64,000 nt of DNA from Lumbricus rubellus (taxonomy: Eukaryota > Annelida > Clitellata > Crassiclitellata > Lumbricidae). This document shows positions 12,546 to 24,390 of this stretch, in pieces. Made by a program: the position numbers and the translations under genes. Numbering within the stretch: position 1 is the stretch's first letter; each line of letters begins with the position of its first letter. The notes beneath the pieces are model-generated. The model searched no databases and was not told the origin of the DNA. It saw only the letters and a list, made by a program, of their open reading frames with translations. The stretch covers positions 2,318,797-2,382,796 of the forward strand of contig OX243824.1 in NCBI GenBank assembly GCA_945859605.1, read 5' to 3'.

Positions 12546-12807
12546 CATACAGACTTGATATGTATTCATGTGGTGAAGAAAATTGACACAATCTGTATAA
12601 ACACATAAATGGATTTTTCCGTCGTATGAAATCATTTCGTCGCAATAATTGTTCCCCACCGACCCCGCATCTCCCATCGACCCCCGCGGCCGCAACCGGA
12701 AGTTCCCATCGCCAGCGAACGTGCTCGGTCATAAAGGGTTAAAAGGTTAAACTCGGTCAAGTACTCGATACACGCAATCGATTCAAGTCTTAATGGTTTC
12801 TCCATTT

Positions 12808-13002
12808 GTCCGTCCGTGCGTGCGTGCGTGCGTGCGTCTGTGCGTGCGTCCGTGCGTCCGTCCTTCCGTCCGTGCGTCTGTTCGTCCGTGCGTGCGTCCG
12901 TCCGTCCGTCTGTCCGTGCGTCCGTGCGTGCGTCCGTCCGTGCGTCCATGCGTTCGTGCGTTCGTGCGTCCGTCCGTCCGTCCGTACGTCCGTCCGTCCA
13001 AA
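12808..13002. repeat. (CGTG/CGTC)n microsatellite
   Basis: GC-rich CGTGCGTCCGTC repeats. The Arg/Val/Arg-Thr frames on both strands are artefacts. Confidence 0.95.
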
Positions 13003-13268
13003 TTCGGTTTAATCTAGACCTGACTCGTTTTTATACGGATGACTGAAATAAGTTTTTAGGCCAATTATTATTTTAAAGGTTACGTCATGCTGTGACAATA
13101 CAGAGAAGTATGCAGTGTTACTGTATACAGTTAGCCCCCATCTAAAAAACGACTGAAATCAAGTCGGGATCAGCTTATTTATAACAAAATTAAGAACATT
13201 TTAAAAGGTGTTTAAAACACGTTCGTAATTAAATGCACACTCTTAGACTACTCATCGATCTTTTTTAA

Positions 13269-14969
13269 GCCTCGAGTGCCCAAGGGGGGGGGGTCCGACC
13301 GGACCCCAGGCCTGTTTTTCCCGGATAACTTTTTAGAGGCTAGGGATCTGCATAAATGCTTTTAGGTATTCCTAGAGCAACCATTTGGGCATAGAATGGT
13401 ATATTTTGCGTGAGTATTGTCCGACCCTGCACCCCACAACCACAGCATATACTAGGGGTACCCCATGATATGCGGCTGATATTCATACAAGCGCATGATT
13501 ACTGGTCAATAACTATTATTTTATACCAGGTGGTGCTATTGTGATATAATATATATCAATCGATTGCAAATTTAGTTGGGATTACTTACAACTAAATTAT
13601 ATAACGATATTCCAATCCCTTCTCAAGATATTAACCCTTATAGGGTAACCCCTTTTCGATTACAGTTGTTGGTAACCGGGGGGTAAAAAAATACCCCCAA
13701 TTTATTTTCGTCAAATCTATGGAAATGTTTAACCAATTTCGGTCCTGTTTAATTTATATGATAGACAAGGACATTGTTGATCGTAATGAGTAACAAATCT
13801 TGAATTAAAATGATGACTCGTGATTATAAGCGGTCTGATTAGCTCATGACCAAATCTAACAGGAACACACGGCGCTTGTCCAAACGTAGGCCTAATTAAT
13901 GTGAGTGATCTCGCCATGTTGGATTCTGCAACTTCTATAATTATGATATTCGCGCTGAGCGCTGCTGCATCAACCAAGAAATAGAAGAGGCCATCATCTT
14001 CTGGTCTTGTAACTGCAAGTGTATCCTTTTGTTTCCTGGTCGAATGAGTCCAAGGCGCCTTTTGTGGCGTTGTAATCACCTATTTCTTTCGATAGCTTTA
14101 TGCAAAAGTAAGTAATCTACACTAATATAATGCAACCTGAAACAGAAATCATACAGCAAAGAATGGCTAATTCATATGCAAAAATAGAACAGCCACATAA
14201 TCTCCAACAATTCAGTTCTAATAAATATTATGCTTACATCTACATAGTGGAGAAATGATTTATCCAGTACCAGAATATATAACCTCACTTTTCACAGTAG
14301 TCTGCCGCTAGGTGGCAGTGCAATGTGGGACAGCTGAAAACGACATTGTGAAGAAAAAACATATTTAGGAAAAGTCACAAAAGCAAAAGTCTATTTTCTT
14401 TTATTCAAAAAAAGTATACGAAAAAAAGTAGGCTGGGGGTTATTTTTTACCTCCCGGTTACCCTATAAGGGTTAACATGAACACGCTGGGGTCCGCGTCG
14501 GACGTAGGCCTATAGGCTTTCCTTCGATGAATAACGCAAGCATGCAAGCATAAGATATGTATTACGAGATTTTTACACTATTAGTTTACACCAGGTGGTG
14601 TCATTGTGCTATGAGATACATCAATCGATTGCAAGTTCATTTGGGATTACATTGAAATAAATTCTATAACGATATTCCAATCCCTTCTCAAGATATTGGC
14701 ATGAAAACGCTGGGCTTCCTTTGGTCAATAACGCAAGCAAGCGTAAAATGTGTATCACGAGATTTTACACTATTATTTAACACCAGGTGGTGTTATTGTC
14801 ATATAAGATACACCAATCGATTGGAAATTCATTTGGGATCACATAGAACTAAATTCTGTGACGATATTCCAATCCCTTCTCAAGATATTAACATAAAACG
14901 CTGGGGTCCGCGCGGACCCCCCCCCCCTTGGGCCTTCGTGTACCAAAAAATACCTTGGGCACTCGAGTG
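13269..14969. mobile_element. TTAA-flanked element with tandem internal units
   Basis: Both ends abut TTAA (13265-13268 and 14970-14973), and the termini are inverted: 'gcctcgagtgcccaagg' on the left and, reversed, 'cactcgagtgcccaagg' on the right. Inside are about three direct units of about 190 bp carrying 'aacgatattccaatccc' (about 13601, 14669, 14861). A second TTAA element is inserted in the first unit. The TTAA target fits piggyBac- or Kolobok-type transposons. No transposase is present. Confidence 0.7.
13635..14471. mobile_element. piggyBac-like non-autonomous element, nested
   Basis: TTAA at 13631-13634 and 14472-14475. Termini are 'cccttatagggtaacc' and its reverse complement 'ggttaccctataaggg'. 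Length is 837 bp. It lies inside the larger TTAA element at 13269-14969 and splits its first repeat unit, so it is the younger of the two. No transposase is encoded. Confidence 0.8.
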
Positions 14970-14999
14970 TTAAATCGCTATATCTCCCAACGACCTTTG

Positions 15000-15640
15000 A
15001 TATAATTATAACTAGAAAGAGGTTCTTATGCTGAGCTGCCCAGTGACGTTGAAAAAGCGGAAAAAGGAGGAAACAGGAGTACAGTATGGCATAAAACATT
15101 GTGGGGTAAGGTGTGGTCCACGGAGGACCAAGTACGCCACTTCGTCTCCAGCAAACTTTCCTTCAAATCCCCATTTTGCTTACCCGAAGATGTTTAGCTT
15201 CTACGTACATTATAATGTTTTGTTACTGTCACTTTGGGCAATAAAACCTGTGGTTATGGTTTAAACAGAAACCACGTGATCAAATGGACTAATTCAACTT
15301 CTAACTGGAGGCGATTGGAGAGCCAAGTATTTATATTAGTATTGATAAGCGTTAAAAAGGCGTTGAACAGAAACATAATTCCTTCCATTAATGGTAGTTC
15401 CAACTTCTTTGTACTTCTGCCATTCCACTTATGACTTTAGCCTTTCTATTTCTCATCCTCAATTCCAACTTCATTCTTTAACAAAAGATCAATGGTGTCA
15501 CCCTCCTCATTTGTATTGACTTTGGATTGGCACTTCTTGGACACTGTAGTATCTCTACAGCGCTATTGAATAACCCGGTGCCCTTCTTCTATCTTTAGAT
15601 AGTTTAATTTCTTAAAGATTTATTTCTCGATGCTTCTCTC
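15000..15640. other. No gene seen
   Basis: Unique-looking sequence between a TTAA element and a microsatellite. No splice-bounded exon with a recognisable protein motif was found. Confidence 0.45.
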
Positions 15641-15654
15641 ATTTATCTGAATGC

Positions 15655-15925
15655 GTCACCGTATCTGCTTATCTATCTGTCTATCTATCTGTCCATCTAC
15701 CTATCGCTCTTTCTCTCACTGTATGTCTGTCTGTATGTCTGTCTGTCTGTCTGTCTGTCCAATGTGCTCTCTGTCTCAATGTGTGTGTGTGTGTGTGTCT
15801 CTCTCTCTGTCTCTATCTCTGTATATCTGTCTCTCAGCCTGTCCGACTACCTGTCTATCTGTCTATCTGTCTATCTGTCTATCTGTCTCTCAGTCTGTCT
15901 GACTATATCTGTCTCTCTTCATGTC
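15655..15925. repeat. (CTGT/CTAT)n microsatellite
   Basis: CTGTCTGT and CTATCTGT runs with a (GT)n patch at about 15780-15798. Confidence 0.92.
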
Positions 15926-16154
15926 AATTCAATTGCCAGACGGGTCACCGCCCTCCGCCGCCCCGACGAAATTGCCAACGCGACCCGGTGGCAATTCGCG
16001 TCCGACGGAAAGCGAGAATTGGCAATAATCGTGTGAGTGGGGCGAGGGATGGGGCGAGGGATGGGGGTGAGGAATGGGTGAGGAATGGGTGAGTGAGGTT
16101 GGCCAATGATCCGAACTGATTTTCACAATCTACAAGTCCAGACACGCGCCAATT

Positions 16155-16500
16155 TCAGATTCCCTCTCCTCCTCCTTCTTATCTTCTTCCTCCTTCTTCT
16201 TTCTCCTTTCCTCTCTGCTTCTCTGTTTTCTTCTCGCTCGCATTTCCTTTATATAAAACGTTTCATCATCTTCCTCCTCCTCCTCGTCCTAGTCCTCGTC
16301 CTCCTCCTTCTCCTTCTAATCCTGTTCATCCTTTATCTTCTCCTCCTCCTGATCCTCTCTCCTCTGTGTCCATATTCCTTCTATCTTCCTTCCCTCATTT
16401 CTTCTCTTCCTCCTTATCCTCCTCCTTCTTCTTCTTCTTCTCATACTGCTCCTTCTCTGTCTCTGTATTTTTCTTCCTCTGCTTTCTTCCCATCTGCTTC
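16155..16500. repeat. Pyrimidine-rich (TCC/TTC) tract
   Basis: CTCCTC/TTCTTC-rich strand. The frames are Ser/Leu/Pro low complexity. Confidence 0.8.
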
Positions 16501-16674
16501 TTCACCTCCCTCCACTGGCTCCCCGCGCACTGAATCTTCTGCTCGACCATTTTCCGCCTCCGACACGACAACCGTCTGCTGAGGAAGCAATAATTATATA
16601 GCGCCAAATTGAATCAGATCGAACCAATCAGCGACGAGTCAGTGTGTGCGTGCTACAGCTGAGGAATTAAAATA

Positions 16675-16990
16675 CACAAACGCACGCACGCACGCACACA
16701 TACGTAGACACATACGTAAACATGCACACGGAGAGATACACACGCATATTATAGACATAACATAAACGCACAAACAAAAGCACACACGCAAGCACACACG
16801 CACATACAAACTTTCACACGCACACACGCACACAAGCACATGCACACACAGCACACACACACGCACGGACACACACACACACACACACACACACATGCAC
16901 GCACACATATGCAGGCACAAACACACACGTATTGACACGCAAACATAAGCCAACACCCACACATAAAGTACATACGTGCAAACACACACC
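16675..16990. repeat. (CA)n-rich microsatellite
   Basis: ACACGCAC repeats with a pure CA run near 16868-16894. Confidence 0.93.
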
Positions 16991-17164
16991 TGCGCCCATC
17001 ATATTCAATTCAGCTACTTTGAGGAATACACTGACCGTACATACACTGTCGCTGAGAGCAGTGGACGGTGAGGGAGAGGACTGGAATTCATAAGCCGACA
17101 TTTTAGTCTGCTTTTTCTTACCTTAACTTTTACTGTAAGCTAATAATAATAATAATAATTCTTT

Positions 17165-17400
17165 TCTATTTTCGCATTTATAAAGCGCCTCTCCCAGTAT
17201 ACAATCTAATCAGAGGCGCTCCCAGTGCGAAGAACTCCTGGAAAAAAAGTCTCAAGCCACTTGGCAGAAAACGTAAAGCCTCCAGGGAAAATCTGAGCAC
17301 GGATACTAGTAGGAAGGCCATTCCACAGTAAAAGGTAGACAGAGGCAAAGGCGCGGTGTTGTGTCTCTCCCTGTCTGTGTAAACAAAACCGGTATCATGT
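17165..17400. repeat. TATAGCGCC-family interspersed repeat, long copy
   Basis: Runs from 'tttataaagcgcctctcccag' through 'cagaggcgctcccagtgcg' and 'gaaggccattccac' to 'aacaaaaccggtatcatgt'. The same block order appears at 28870-29080 and 62880-63050. Confidence 0.7.
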
Positions 17401-18590
17401 TCGTTAGTCATTAGTCAAGCAACAGACATAACTAGACCTGCAGTACTTGCGGTGCATGGTTCGATTTATTTCTAATTGCTTATAATATTAGACGCAAATT
17501 CAAATGGTTTGGTCGCCAGATGACGTTACCGTTCGCTTCCTCGAGTGAATTTAATTGAGGTTAGATTAGACACCTCTATAACTCTTTATAATGTTCCTGT
17601 GACGTCATTGGTCGTTGACGACACCTCTTTAACGGTTTAATTATGTCATTATATAAGGCCAATTCTGCCAGTATATCGGATATGTTATTACCGAATCCTT
17701 CAAATCTTTGAGATTGTCGAATAGGAACCAGCCATGGCGAATGTGGTTGCATTCTGGTATTATAATAATAGCGAATTTAGCGAAAGGGTTTCTGGTCTAA
17801 CAGAAGGGAATAGCGGGAAGTTCCTATATATAACGGTCCTGTACAGTTAAGACCTATCACTTAAATGTCGTCTTACTCAACGACTTTGGTATAATGTACA
17901 TGTAGCATCGGCAAAATAGAAAGTTAGGTGGCACGACACAATAATTATGGTGTTCCACAATATGGTGTAAGATGTGATTATTTTGATTGGCATTGTTCGC
18001 AGGCCTTGACTTGGAATTGAAAAAGGCTAAAAGCGTGACTCGCATTCACACGGACTGCTGCGATGGAAAATTTCAAAATGATGAATCCTGTCTTAAAATG
18101 ACATGATCGAAATCTATCATACATGCATGGTCGCAATATAAAAGAGCGTGAGTTTCTATTACCTGATTCGTTTTGATGTTATTCCCTAAAGAAACTTTTA
18201 CTTCATATAATAATAAGCTTATTGGAAACAGCCTTTGTGTATGATGGATATATGGGTGGATCCAGAGTTTAACTACAGCTCATAGCTGCAGTCTTTTTCA
18301 CGTGTAAAAGGACAATAATTAGACACCTTTCATTACAGGTATATTTATTTGATATAAAAAATAATTTATTGATTTCCATGTGTTTTTCTTGGGCAAGCTA
18401 TGGGTCACATAAAAAAATGGCAAAATACTTTCACTTAAGGCGCTCTCGTAACTGCATCAAAACGCAACTGATTTTCCCTTGAAGGTTTTATCATACAGAC
18501 GCAAATGCCTTATTGGCTGCAAAATCATAAACCCTAGCTAAAAGATGAATTAAGACAAAATACTACACGGCTACCTATAATGTGATTGTT
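17401..18590. other. No gene seen
   Basis: AT-rich sequence with one TTAGACACCTTT motif (18322-18333). No exon with a recognisable motif was found on either strand. Confidence 0.45.
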
Positions 18591-18860
18591 TTATCTGGTT
18601 GCAGTCTTTACCATAATCGTCCACCACTGTTGGGAAAAATACTACAAATTCAAAATCGATGACGCAGAACCATCAATAAGAAATTATCCAGTTTCAATCT
18701 TTCCTTCTTAGCATATTGGGTTTCTGAAAGCAGGTTGAAATAGCACGAACAATAGTAATTGCTCCAAAGTTATAATTCCTATTATGTTACAGTCGGCGAA
18801 CCACCAATGTCCCAACCCTGGTGGACGATTATGGTAAAGACTGTGACCAGATAAATCAGC
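18588..18860. mobile_element. Small inverted-repeat element (MITE)
   Basis: Two arms of about 45 bp: left 'cagtctttaccataatcgtc' preceded by 'ttatctggttg', and right its reverse complement 'gacgattatggtaaagactg' followed by 'tgaccagataaa'. About 270 bp in total and non-coding. I could not fix a target duplication. Confidence 0.7.
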
Positions 18861-19140
18861 CACATGATAGGCCTCTATAAAATAAGATTATGACAATAAT
18901 AACAATTATCAATTTCAAAGTTTTGTTATTTTGATAGCATTCAACGTTTTTCGACATTAATTTTGGTGATTGCTATTCGCAAAATAACCATGACCGAGCC
19001 GACTCAATCGTTCAGAAATACAAAGATCAAATATTTATATTACAATATATATTCAATGAAAAGGTGTATAAGCGGAAACTAACAAGCATTCAGTTTGTAT
19101 GATTGTGATAAGTTATAAAAGTCTAACATAGGTCTCTATG
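18861..19140. other. No gene seen
   Basis: AT-rich sequence with a 'gtgataagttataaaagtct' block at about 19105 that recurs at about 19405. No coding support. Confidence 0.4.
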
Positions 19141-19145
19141 TATTA

Positions 19146-19236
19146 TTGTATACGCGGCGACTTGAGGTGGATTCGAACCTGCAACCTTCCGGCTCCAAGG
19201 CAACGACGCCACCGCTACACCACCGCGCCCCACAAT
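19146..19236 (-). repeat. tRNA-derived SINE head
   Basis: Read on the minus strand it starts 'ggggcgcggtggtgtagcgg' (A box). It continues through 'gttgccttggagccggaagg' to 'gcaggttcgaatccacc', which contains a canonical B box, and ends near 'cgccgcgtat'. It lacks tRNA folding downstream, so it is a SINE, not a tRNA gene. Confidence 0.8.
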
Positions 19237-20740
19237 AAGTGTTTCAGAGCGACATCTTCATATTTAATTCGGACTTTAAAGGATTTCAGCTTATCTCTGG
19301 ACATGAACAAAACTAGATTTCTGCAGCAGGACTGAAATTGAAATCCGTATTACGCTACAGTACTATAACCCCCAACGCCATATTGGACTGTAGCTCAAAG
19401 ACTGTGTGATAAGTTATAAAAGTCTAACATAGGCACCTCAACAACGTAGATGTTGAAAATAAAGATTATAAATTATTAAGTTTTTTGTGTTTCCAACAAT
19501 CATCGTTTGCGACAGTAATTGGTGGTTGCTTAGCTAAAATTAGCCGTAGTTATGTACACATTCAAAAATCTTATAAAAACAACTTTTATATACTCTATTA
19601 ATTTTTAATATAAAGGTGTGCAAACGGAACTTTACAAATTAGCAAGCGTTCAGTGTTTCGACGACATCTTGTGGCTGGTGTTAATCGTGTACGTCTCTTT
19701 TTGAAGTTCTCTTTGAATGACATCCCAGCTCTAGTTAAGAAATTTACGATAACAAAATTTTTATAATGTCAAAAAACTACTATTCGAATTTGAATTAAGT
19801 GCTCTCTGTCTCGGTCTTATTGGCCGACAATGACAATCGTGTCGAGTTTGTGCATAAAATAATTAGTTTGAAATATCGTGGATGAATTCGCTAAATGTAA
19901 ATACTAAAGAGACTGAACGAAAATTAGATTTAAACAGTTTTACTTATTTCCAGACCTGTTAAGTCCACTTTTTGAAAAAAATTATGCCTGGGCAAGTAAA
20001 TGCGGCAATTAATGGTTTTCTGTAAAATTTGACGTCAAAATCGCTTTAAGTCCCATTATCAGCAGCCTGGTAAAACTCTGTGCTGCATCGAAAAACGGTT
20101 ATGCCCTATACTTTTTTTTCTCGTTTCCATAACCAGATTTTTCCAGTTATTCCTGAGTGGACTTTACATGTTTTATAAATAAACCTGTTATTACTAAACT
20201 GAACTTACACACCTTTTTATGAAGAGCATAAAGTTTATATATAACAACACATTTTTTGAGGAATAAATGTGCAGAGTGGGGTGCCTAAAAAATAAATCAA
20301 AAGTTCTGTCCTAAGAAAACAACCACAATTGTAAATCAGACTTTAATTAATTGTGAGGTAAAACAACTCTAATCTACAATGTACTCAGGCGAAAACTAAG
20401 CGGCTGCGCCATTGTCTGGAATCTGGGCGTGAATGGCTGAAGCCCGGATAAAGTGTTGGGCGAAACTAATCATTTTGGCCTGAATTATCTAACAGTAACT
20501 TACCAACCACGCGAATTCAAACGTTAAATTTTACGCTGAATGCAGATAATTATTACTAAAGCTACTCAGACGTGCAGAGAAGGACATAATGCCATGTTAA
20601 TGGGAGTAATCGGTCTGGAGGATAGCTTACTTGTGGGAGGAATCATGGGCGGAGACTTAGGATGAGGGTGGGGGGGGGACAGAGGGGACGGTCTCTCTAA
20701 ATGAATGTGTTGGGGGGTGGGTATGGTCGTTTAAAGATTC
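19237..20740. other. No gene seen
   Basis: AT-rich sequence with dispersed aaaggtgt-like motifs near 19613 and 20212 and a G-rich patch at 20655-20680. No exon is supported. A 'gggcggagacttagg' block at about 20648 is shared with 28565-28580. Confidence 0.4.
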
Positions 20741-20802
20741 CCACTCTTGTATCCGATGTTAATGGACACTATTCTGCAGGTAGTAGGCCGTTTTCATGAC
20801 GA

Positions 20803-20831
20803 CTAAGTTTCCAAAGACATCTTCTCTTGTT
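20803..20831 (-). pseudogene. Paralogous terminal exon of the ankyrin gene
   Basis: Preceded by a 3' splice site 'tatgtttcag' on the minus strand. In the same phase as its paralog at 55092-55120 it reads ..QEKMSLET-stop versus ..[12 protein letters not shown]. Two of the three codon differences are synonymous, and the TAG stop is conserved. Flanks are also similar, so the whole 3' end was duplicated. I found no matching upstream ankyrin exons between 21 and 29 kb, so this copy is probably partial. Confidence 0.5.
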
Positions 20832-21570
20832 CTGAAACATAAACAGGATTAAAAAACCAGTTATGAATATTTGTCAGACTCTTTATGGAATTGTCTCGAT
20901 TGTCTAAAGTTTTTTGCATTAAACAGGTGACGCGCGAAAGGCATGCAAATAATGAAAATTAATAGTTATTATAATATAAATTTTTTTCATAATTGTTTCA
21001 TAAAGCTTGATATTATTATAATTGATTATTCGAATGCATTCTTTTAACGCATCAAAAATGCGAGTGGATTGTATTTATAATGTGATGATGACAGTAATAA
21101 AAGGTGTTTAATTGGAGAGTACTATATTGTTTCTTGCAGCATTTCGTTTCAAGTTAAATGGACCGAAATAGAAGATGGCTAATTAAGCCATACCTTTCTC
21201 AAACACCATCAACCTTTGCCTGATCAAAAGAACTGACCTAAATTTGCGAGGTCAGGGCGCGCAATAGTTTGGTTTCACCGGCCTGGACTCGGTGAACTTT
21301 TACACGGAAGGTCACCGTTCCCATGGTTCAAATAACCGTCAGAGCAGATAAAACTGTGTTTGGCGATTTCTGCAACATGAGCGACACCTATGTGCAACTC
21401 AGTTATAATGAGTAAACCGTCCGTGCATATCCGCTGGACAGACCAGCTGACATGGAAATGGCAGTCCGCTTTCAAATGTTTAGGGTAACAAGGGAAGTCA
21501 TGAGCATTCAAAACCCATGTTTGAGTCTGTGAGGGAAGTAAACGGGGTGAAAATAATTATTGTTGGGCCA
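20832..21570. other. No gene seen; duplicated intron-like sequence
   Basis: Partly homologous to 55121-55700 (for example 'cattaaacaggtgac' and 'aaaaggtgt[tc]taattg'), as expected for the intron upstream of the duplicated last exon. Confidence 0.45.
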
Positions 21571-21577
21571 TGACATG

Positions 21578-21912
21578 GTTGCCAGATTTCGGAGAAACTT
21601 TGTCGCGAGATTACGATAAAAAGTCGCGAAACTCGCAAAATCATCGAGCTTTTCTATTTTCGGTCGCGAAAAAAATTTATTGACTAAAAAAAAGGTCGTC
21701 AAAATTTCTGACGACCGTTTTTTAGTCTTTCGATCGAAATCTTGTGGAAATCCACCTTTTTCACTAAAAAAAACCAAAACGTCGCCCAACAAAAGTCGCG
21801 ACGCGACCGCGAGGCAATTCAAAAGTAGCCCCAAAAAGCGCGAAATTTTTAGTCGCGACGCTTTCAAAAGTCGCACAATTCGCGCTTTTCGCGACGACCT
21901 GGCAACCCTGGT
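21578..21912. mobile_element. Small inverted-repeat element (GGTTGCCAG ends)
   Basis: Left end 'ggttgccagatttcggag', right end 'cgacctggcaaccctgg' (reversed: 'ccagggttgccaggtcg'). The interior is rich in GTCGCGAC and has a TTTTAGTC hairpin. No transposase. Similar terminal motifs are common in hAT-type MITEs, but I did not find an 8-bp duplication. Confidence 0.5.
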
Positions 21913-21914
21913 GC

Positions 21915-22915
21915 CGCCATGAATGCTTCCATCGAATTACAGCAAGCTAATTATAGTTCAATAATTGAGTGAAACTGAGATATGCTCTAGGAATATATTG
22001 TAAATGTCACCAGATAAAAAGGTGTCTGCATTTGATTTAATTAAATTTCAATTCTTAGTGACTAACGACAATTTATGCTCGAACGTTTTAATAATCGACA
22101 TGCTCAGAGAAAACCTGACATTCACCAGCACAGCTCTCGCAATTTATTGACGAAAATCATTTATCTTTTGACACAACTGTTACAGAAGACGCGTGTAGTA
22201 TAAAGTCAAGACGCCAGCAAATAGGTTAAGAGTGAATTTCGTCGGGGTTTGTGTCTATTTCTGGAGGTTCCGACGACCCATGGCAACTCCTGAGGCGACC
22301 CCGTGGGACTCACGACTACAGGCTAAGAACTGGCTATTAATAGTCCCTTGCAATGTACGCTTGATGAAGAATTAATCGAGAAAAATAACAAACCAATATA
22401 TATATAAATTTGTGATAAACTGATATAAAGGTGTTTTAATTTGAACATGTGTCAAACCAGCGTGTGGCGACATTTCAAGACGATGAATAACTTTAACAAT
22501 AACGTTCTCTACTTATTCGTAAAATAATAATAATGATATTTTGCATGCACCACGCATGATAGTGCTGGCCACGTCAGCAAGACAAGGCTCAACAAATTTA
22601 ATATCTCCAAAGAACTCGGTGCAATAAAATACGCCCGACGTCTTGGACATGGTTCGCGAAGCTGATGACAAACTGCTGTGATTCCCAAGTGCATTTATAA
22701 ATAGAATAGGAAAGCTTGCAACAAAAACAACAAAGACTTTGAACAAAGCAATTGACTCTGTTTATACATTATTCCCTCTTCGACTCATTAAAGTGACTTT
22801 TTGAAAGTTAGTAGGTAAGCAAGACAATGTCGACGTCAACGATCCTGGCAGTCACGAGATGTCGCTGGAATAACAGCAAGGACTAACGTCTTCCTTGACT
22901 TATAGATAATAATTG
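21915..22915. other. No gene seen
   Basis: Two dispersed aaaggtgt-like motifs (about 22019 and 22430). Overlapping short frames at 22509-22746 on the minus strand show no family motif, and I do not call them genes. Confidence 0.4.
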
Positions 22916-22919
22916 GGTA

Positions 22920-23277
22920 CTTGTCGGTTAATTCACCGCCACACACAGAAACCCTATATACGAAATTTTACTGCAGTCATTCATTAACATAGGGACCCGT
23001 TTACTATAACTATGCCCACCATTGGGTGATTGTTAGCACACTGTCTCGCAGCATGTAGGATGCCATGCTGCTGCAAGAAATTAACGCTGCTTTGTTTATC
23101 GTGAACTAAAACCGAAATTCTTAATAAACTCATGGCGTTCATGACGGCGTCCAAGAAATAAACACGTGCTATAAGTTAATCAGATGTCAACATTACATTA
23201 CGTCACTAAAAACCATTGGGTAAATATTTGCAGTGCGTAAACATACGGCAAACTGTGGCGGTGAATTAACCGACAAG
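22920..23277. mobile_element. TA-flanked MITE (CTTGTCGGTTAATTCACC termini)
   Basis: 358 bp bounded by TA (22918-22919 and 23278-23279). The 18-bp ends 'cttgtcggttaattcacc' are perfect inverted repeats. TA target sites and short inverted ends fit a Tc1/mariner-type non-autonomous element. A second, larger copy lies at 25586-26351. Confidence 0.85.
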
Positions 23278-23514
23278 TAACATATGTATAATAACGATGA
23301 GGCAATAAAACATTTTGGCTAAAAATAGACCCCAACGACCTTTGAGGCTGGTTTCTGACGAAACTGTGAGCTAAGACTTGGTACCTTTTCATGGATTGAG
23401 ACACATATTAGTTTTAGGTCAGTTTAGTTAGAGAACATTTGCTGCAGGTTTAGGGGGGGGGCGTACGCCGGCTCCGCCCCCTCTAAATCCGCGCCTGGAA
23501 GCATAGCAGTTCTG

Positions 23515-23575
23515 ATTCATGCATTCATTCATTCATTCATTCATTCATTCATTCATTCAAGTATTTTTTATAGCG
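23515..23575. repeat. (ATTC)n plus TATAGCGCC tail
   Basis: About ten ATTC units followed directly by 'ttttttatagcgcctcttca', the family tail motif. Confidence 0.8.
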
Positions 23576-23690
23576 CCTCTTCAAAGAAAATACTCGGGTA
23601 TTATTACTATTATTAGGCTATACGATGCCATTTCAAATGTGTTTATGGCAGTGGCAAATAAAGAAAATGTATAAATAATTTATATATAAA

Positions 23691-23757
23691 TAGATCTATG
23701 ATATATTGGCCTAGGCCTACATAATATGTAGGCCTAGGCCTATATATCATAGATCTA
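23691..23757. repeat. Near-perfect 67-bp palindrome
   Basis: Arms 'tagatctatgatatattgg' + 'cctaggcctacata' and their reverse complement, with a single mismatch and almost no loop. It can extrude as a cruciform. Confidence 0.85.
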
Positions 23758-23822
23758 TGTAAGTACGTAAGTTGCCATAATTGTATTAATGCATGTTGTT
23801 AGGACTGTTATGAATTAGAGCA

Positions 23823-24190
23823 GTGGTTCTCAAAGTGCCGGTCCGCGGAGTCCTGATCACCGGTCCGTGAAGAAGACTGAGAGTTAAGAATAAATTATAG
23901 TTATTAAATTATATATTTAAACTTGTGAAATTATTCGAATTGTTGTTAAAAATGTATTCAAACGTCTGTCTCAAACTTTAGAAATACATTACCAGTGCCT
24001 TGTTTTAACTTGGCTGTAGGCCTACAAACAGTTTTTAATAATTAAAAAATCCCTAACTATAAATAACCCTACAATGAGTTTTTTTATAATACAGTTTGCT
24101 TTTGTTTGTGCTTGCCATTAAAGTTTGCGGTCCGCGGGCTTTTCAGATAAATTATTGGCGGTCCGCGGCAGAAGTTTGAGAACCACTGGA
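23823..24190. mobile_element. hAT-type MITE (CAGTGGTTCTCAAA termini)
   Basis: Left 'cagtggttctcaaagtgcc', right 'gtttgagaaccactg'. Subterminal 'ccggtccgcgg' and 'ggtccgcggc' are also inverted. Such ends are characteristic of hAT non-autonomous elements. The flanks 'gaattagag' and 'gattaaac' are not an exact duplication. A related single end is at about 46890-46970. Confidence 0.65.
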
Positions 24191-24390
24191 TTAAACGAAA
24201 CTTCATTGCTTGATTGATCAGTTTTTTTTCATATTGAACTTTCCCTTACGCTGATGATAGCTTGTGTGGTGTCACAGACTGTTTTTTTAATTCCACAGTT
24301 TAACGTCGTCCTATGACTTCAATGGCCGTTGACGACAATAGCCTACATAAAAATATACAATGCAACGAAAACAAATTTCTATCATCTTAA

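Noticed and set aside
12218..13046. Frames rich in Arg/Val or Arg/Thr
   Set aside because: Translations of CAGA and CGTG/CGTC microsatellites.
13729..14079. 116-residue minus-strand frame
   Set aside because: Lies inside a non-autonomous TTAA element and shows no transposase motif.
19146..19236. tRNA gene
   Set aside because: A and B boxes are present but the sequence continues into a SINE body and has relatives elsewhere; no cloverleaf.
20759..20831. Longer 24-codon reading of the terminal ankyrin exon (TREDVFGNLVV frame)
   Set aside because: Phase from the preceding exon of the paralog selects the other frame, which also shows mostly synonymous changes.
22509..22746. Overlapping 61- and 77-residue minus-strand frames
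   Set aside because: No recognisable motif, splice context or conservation.
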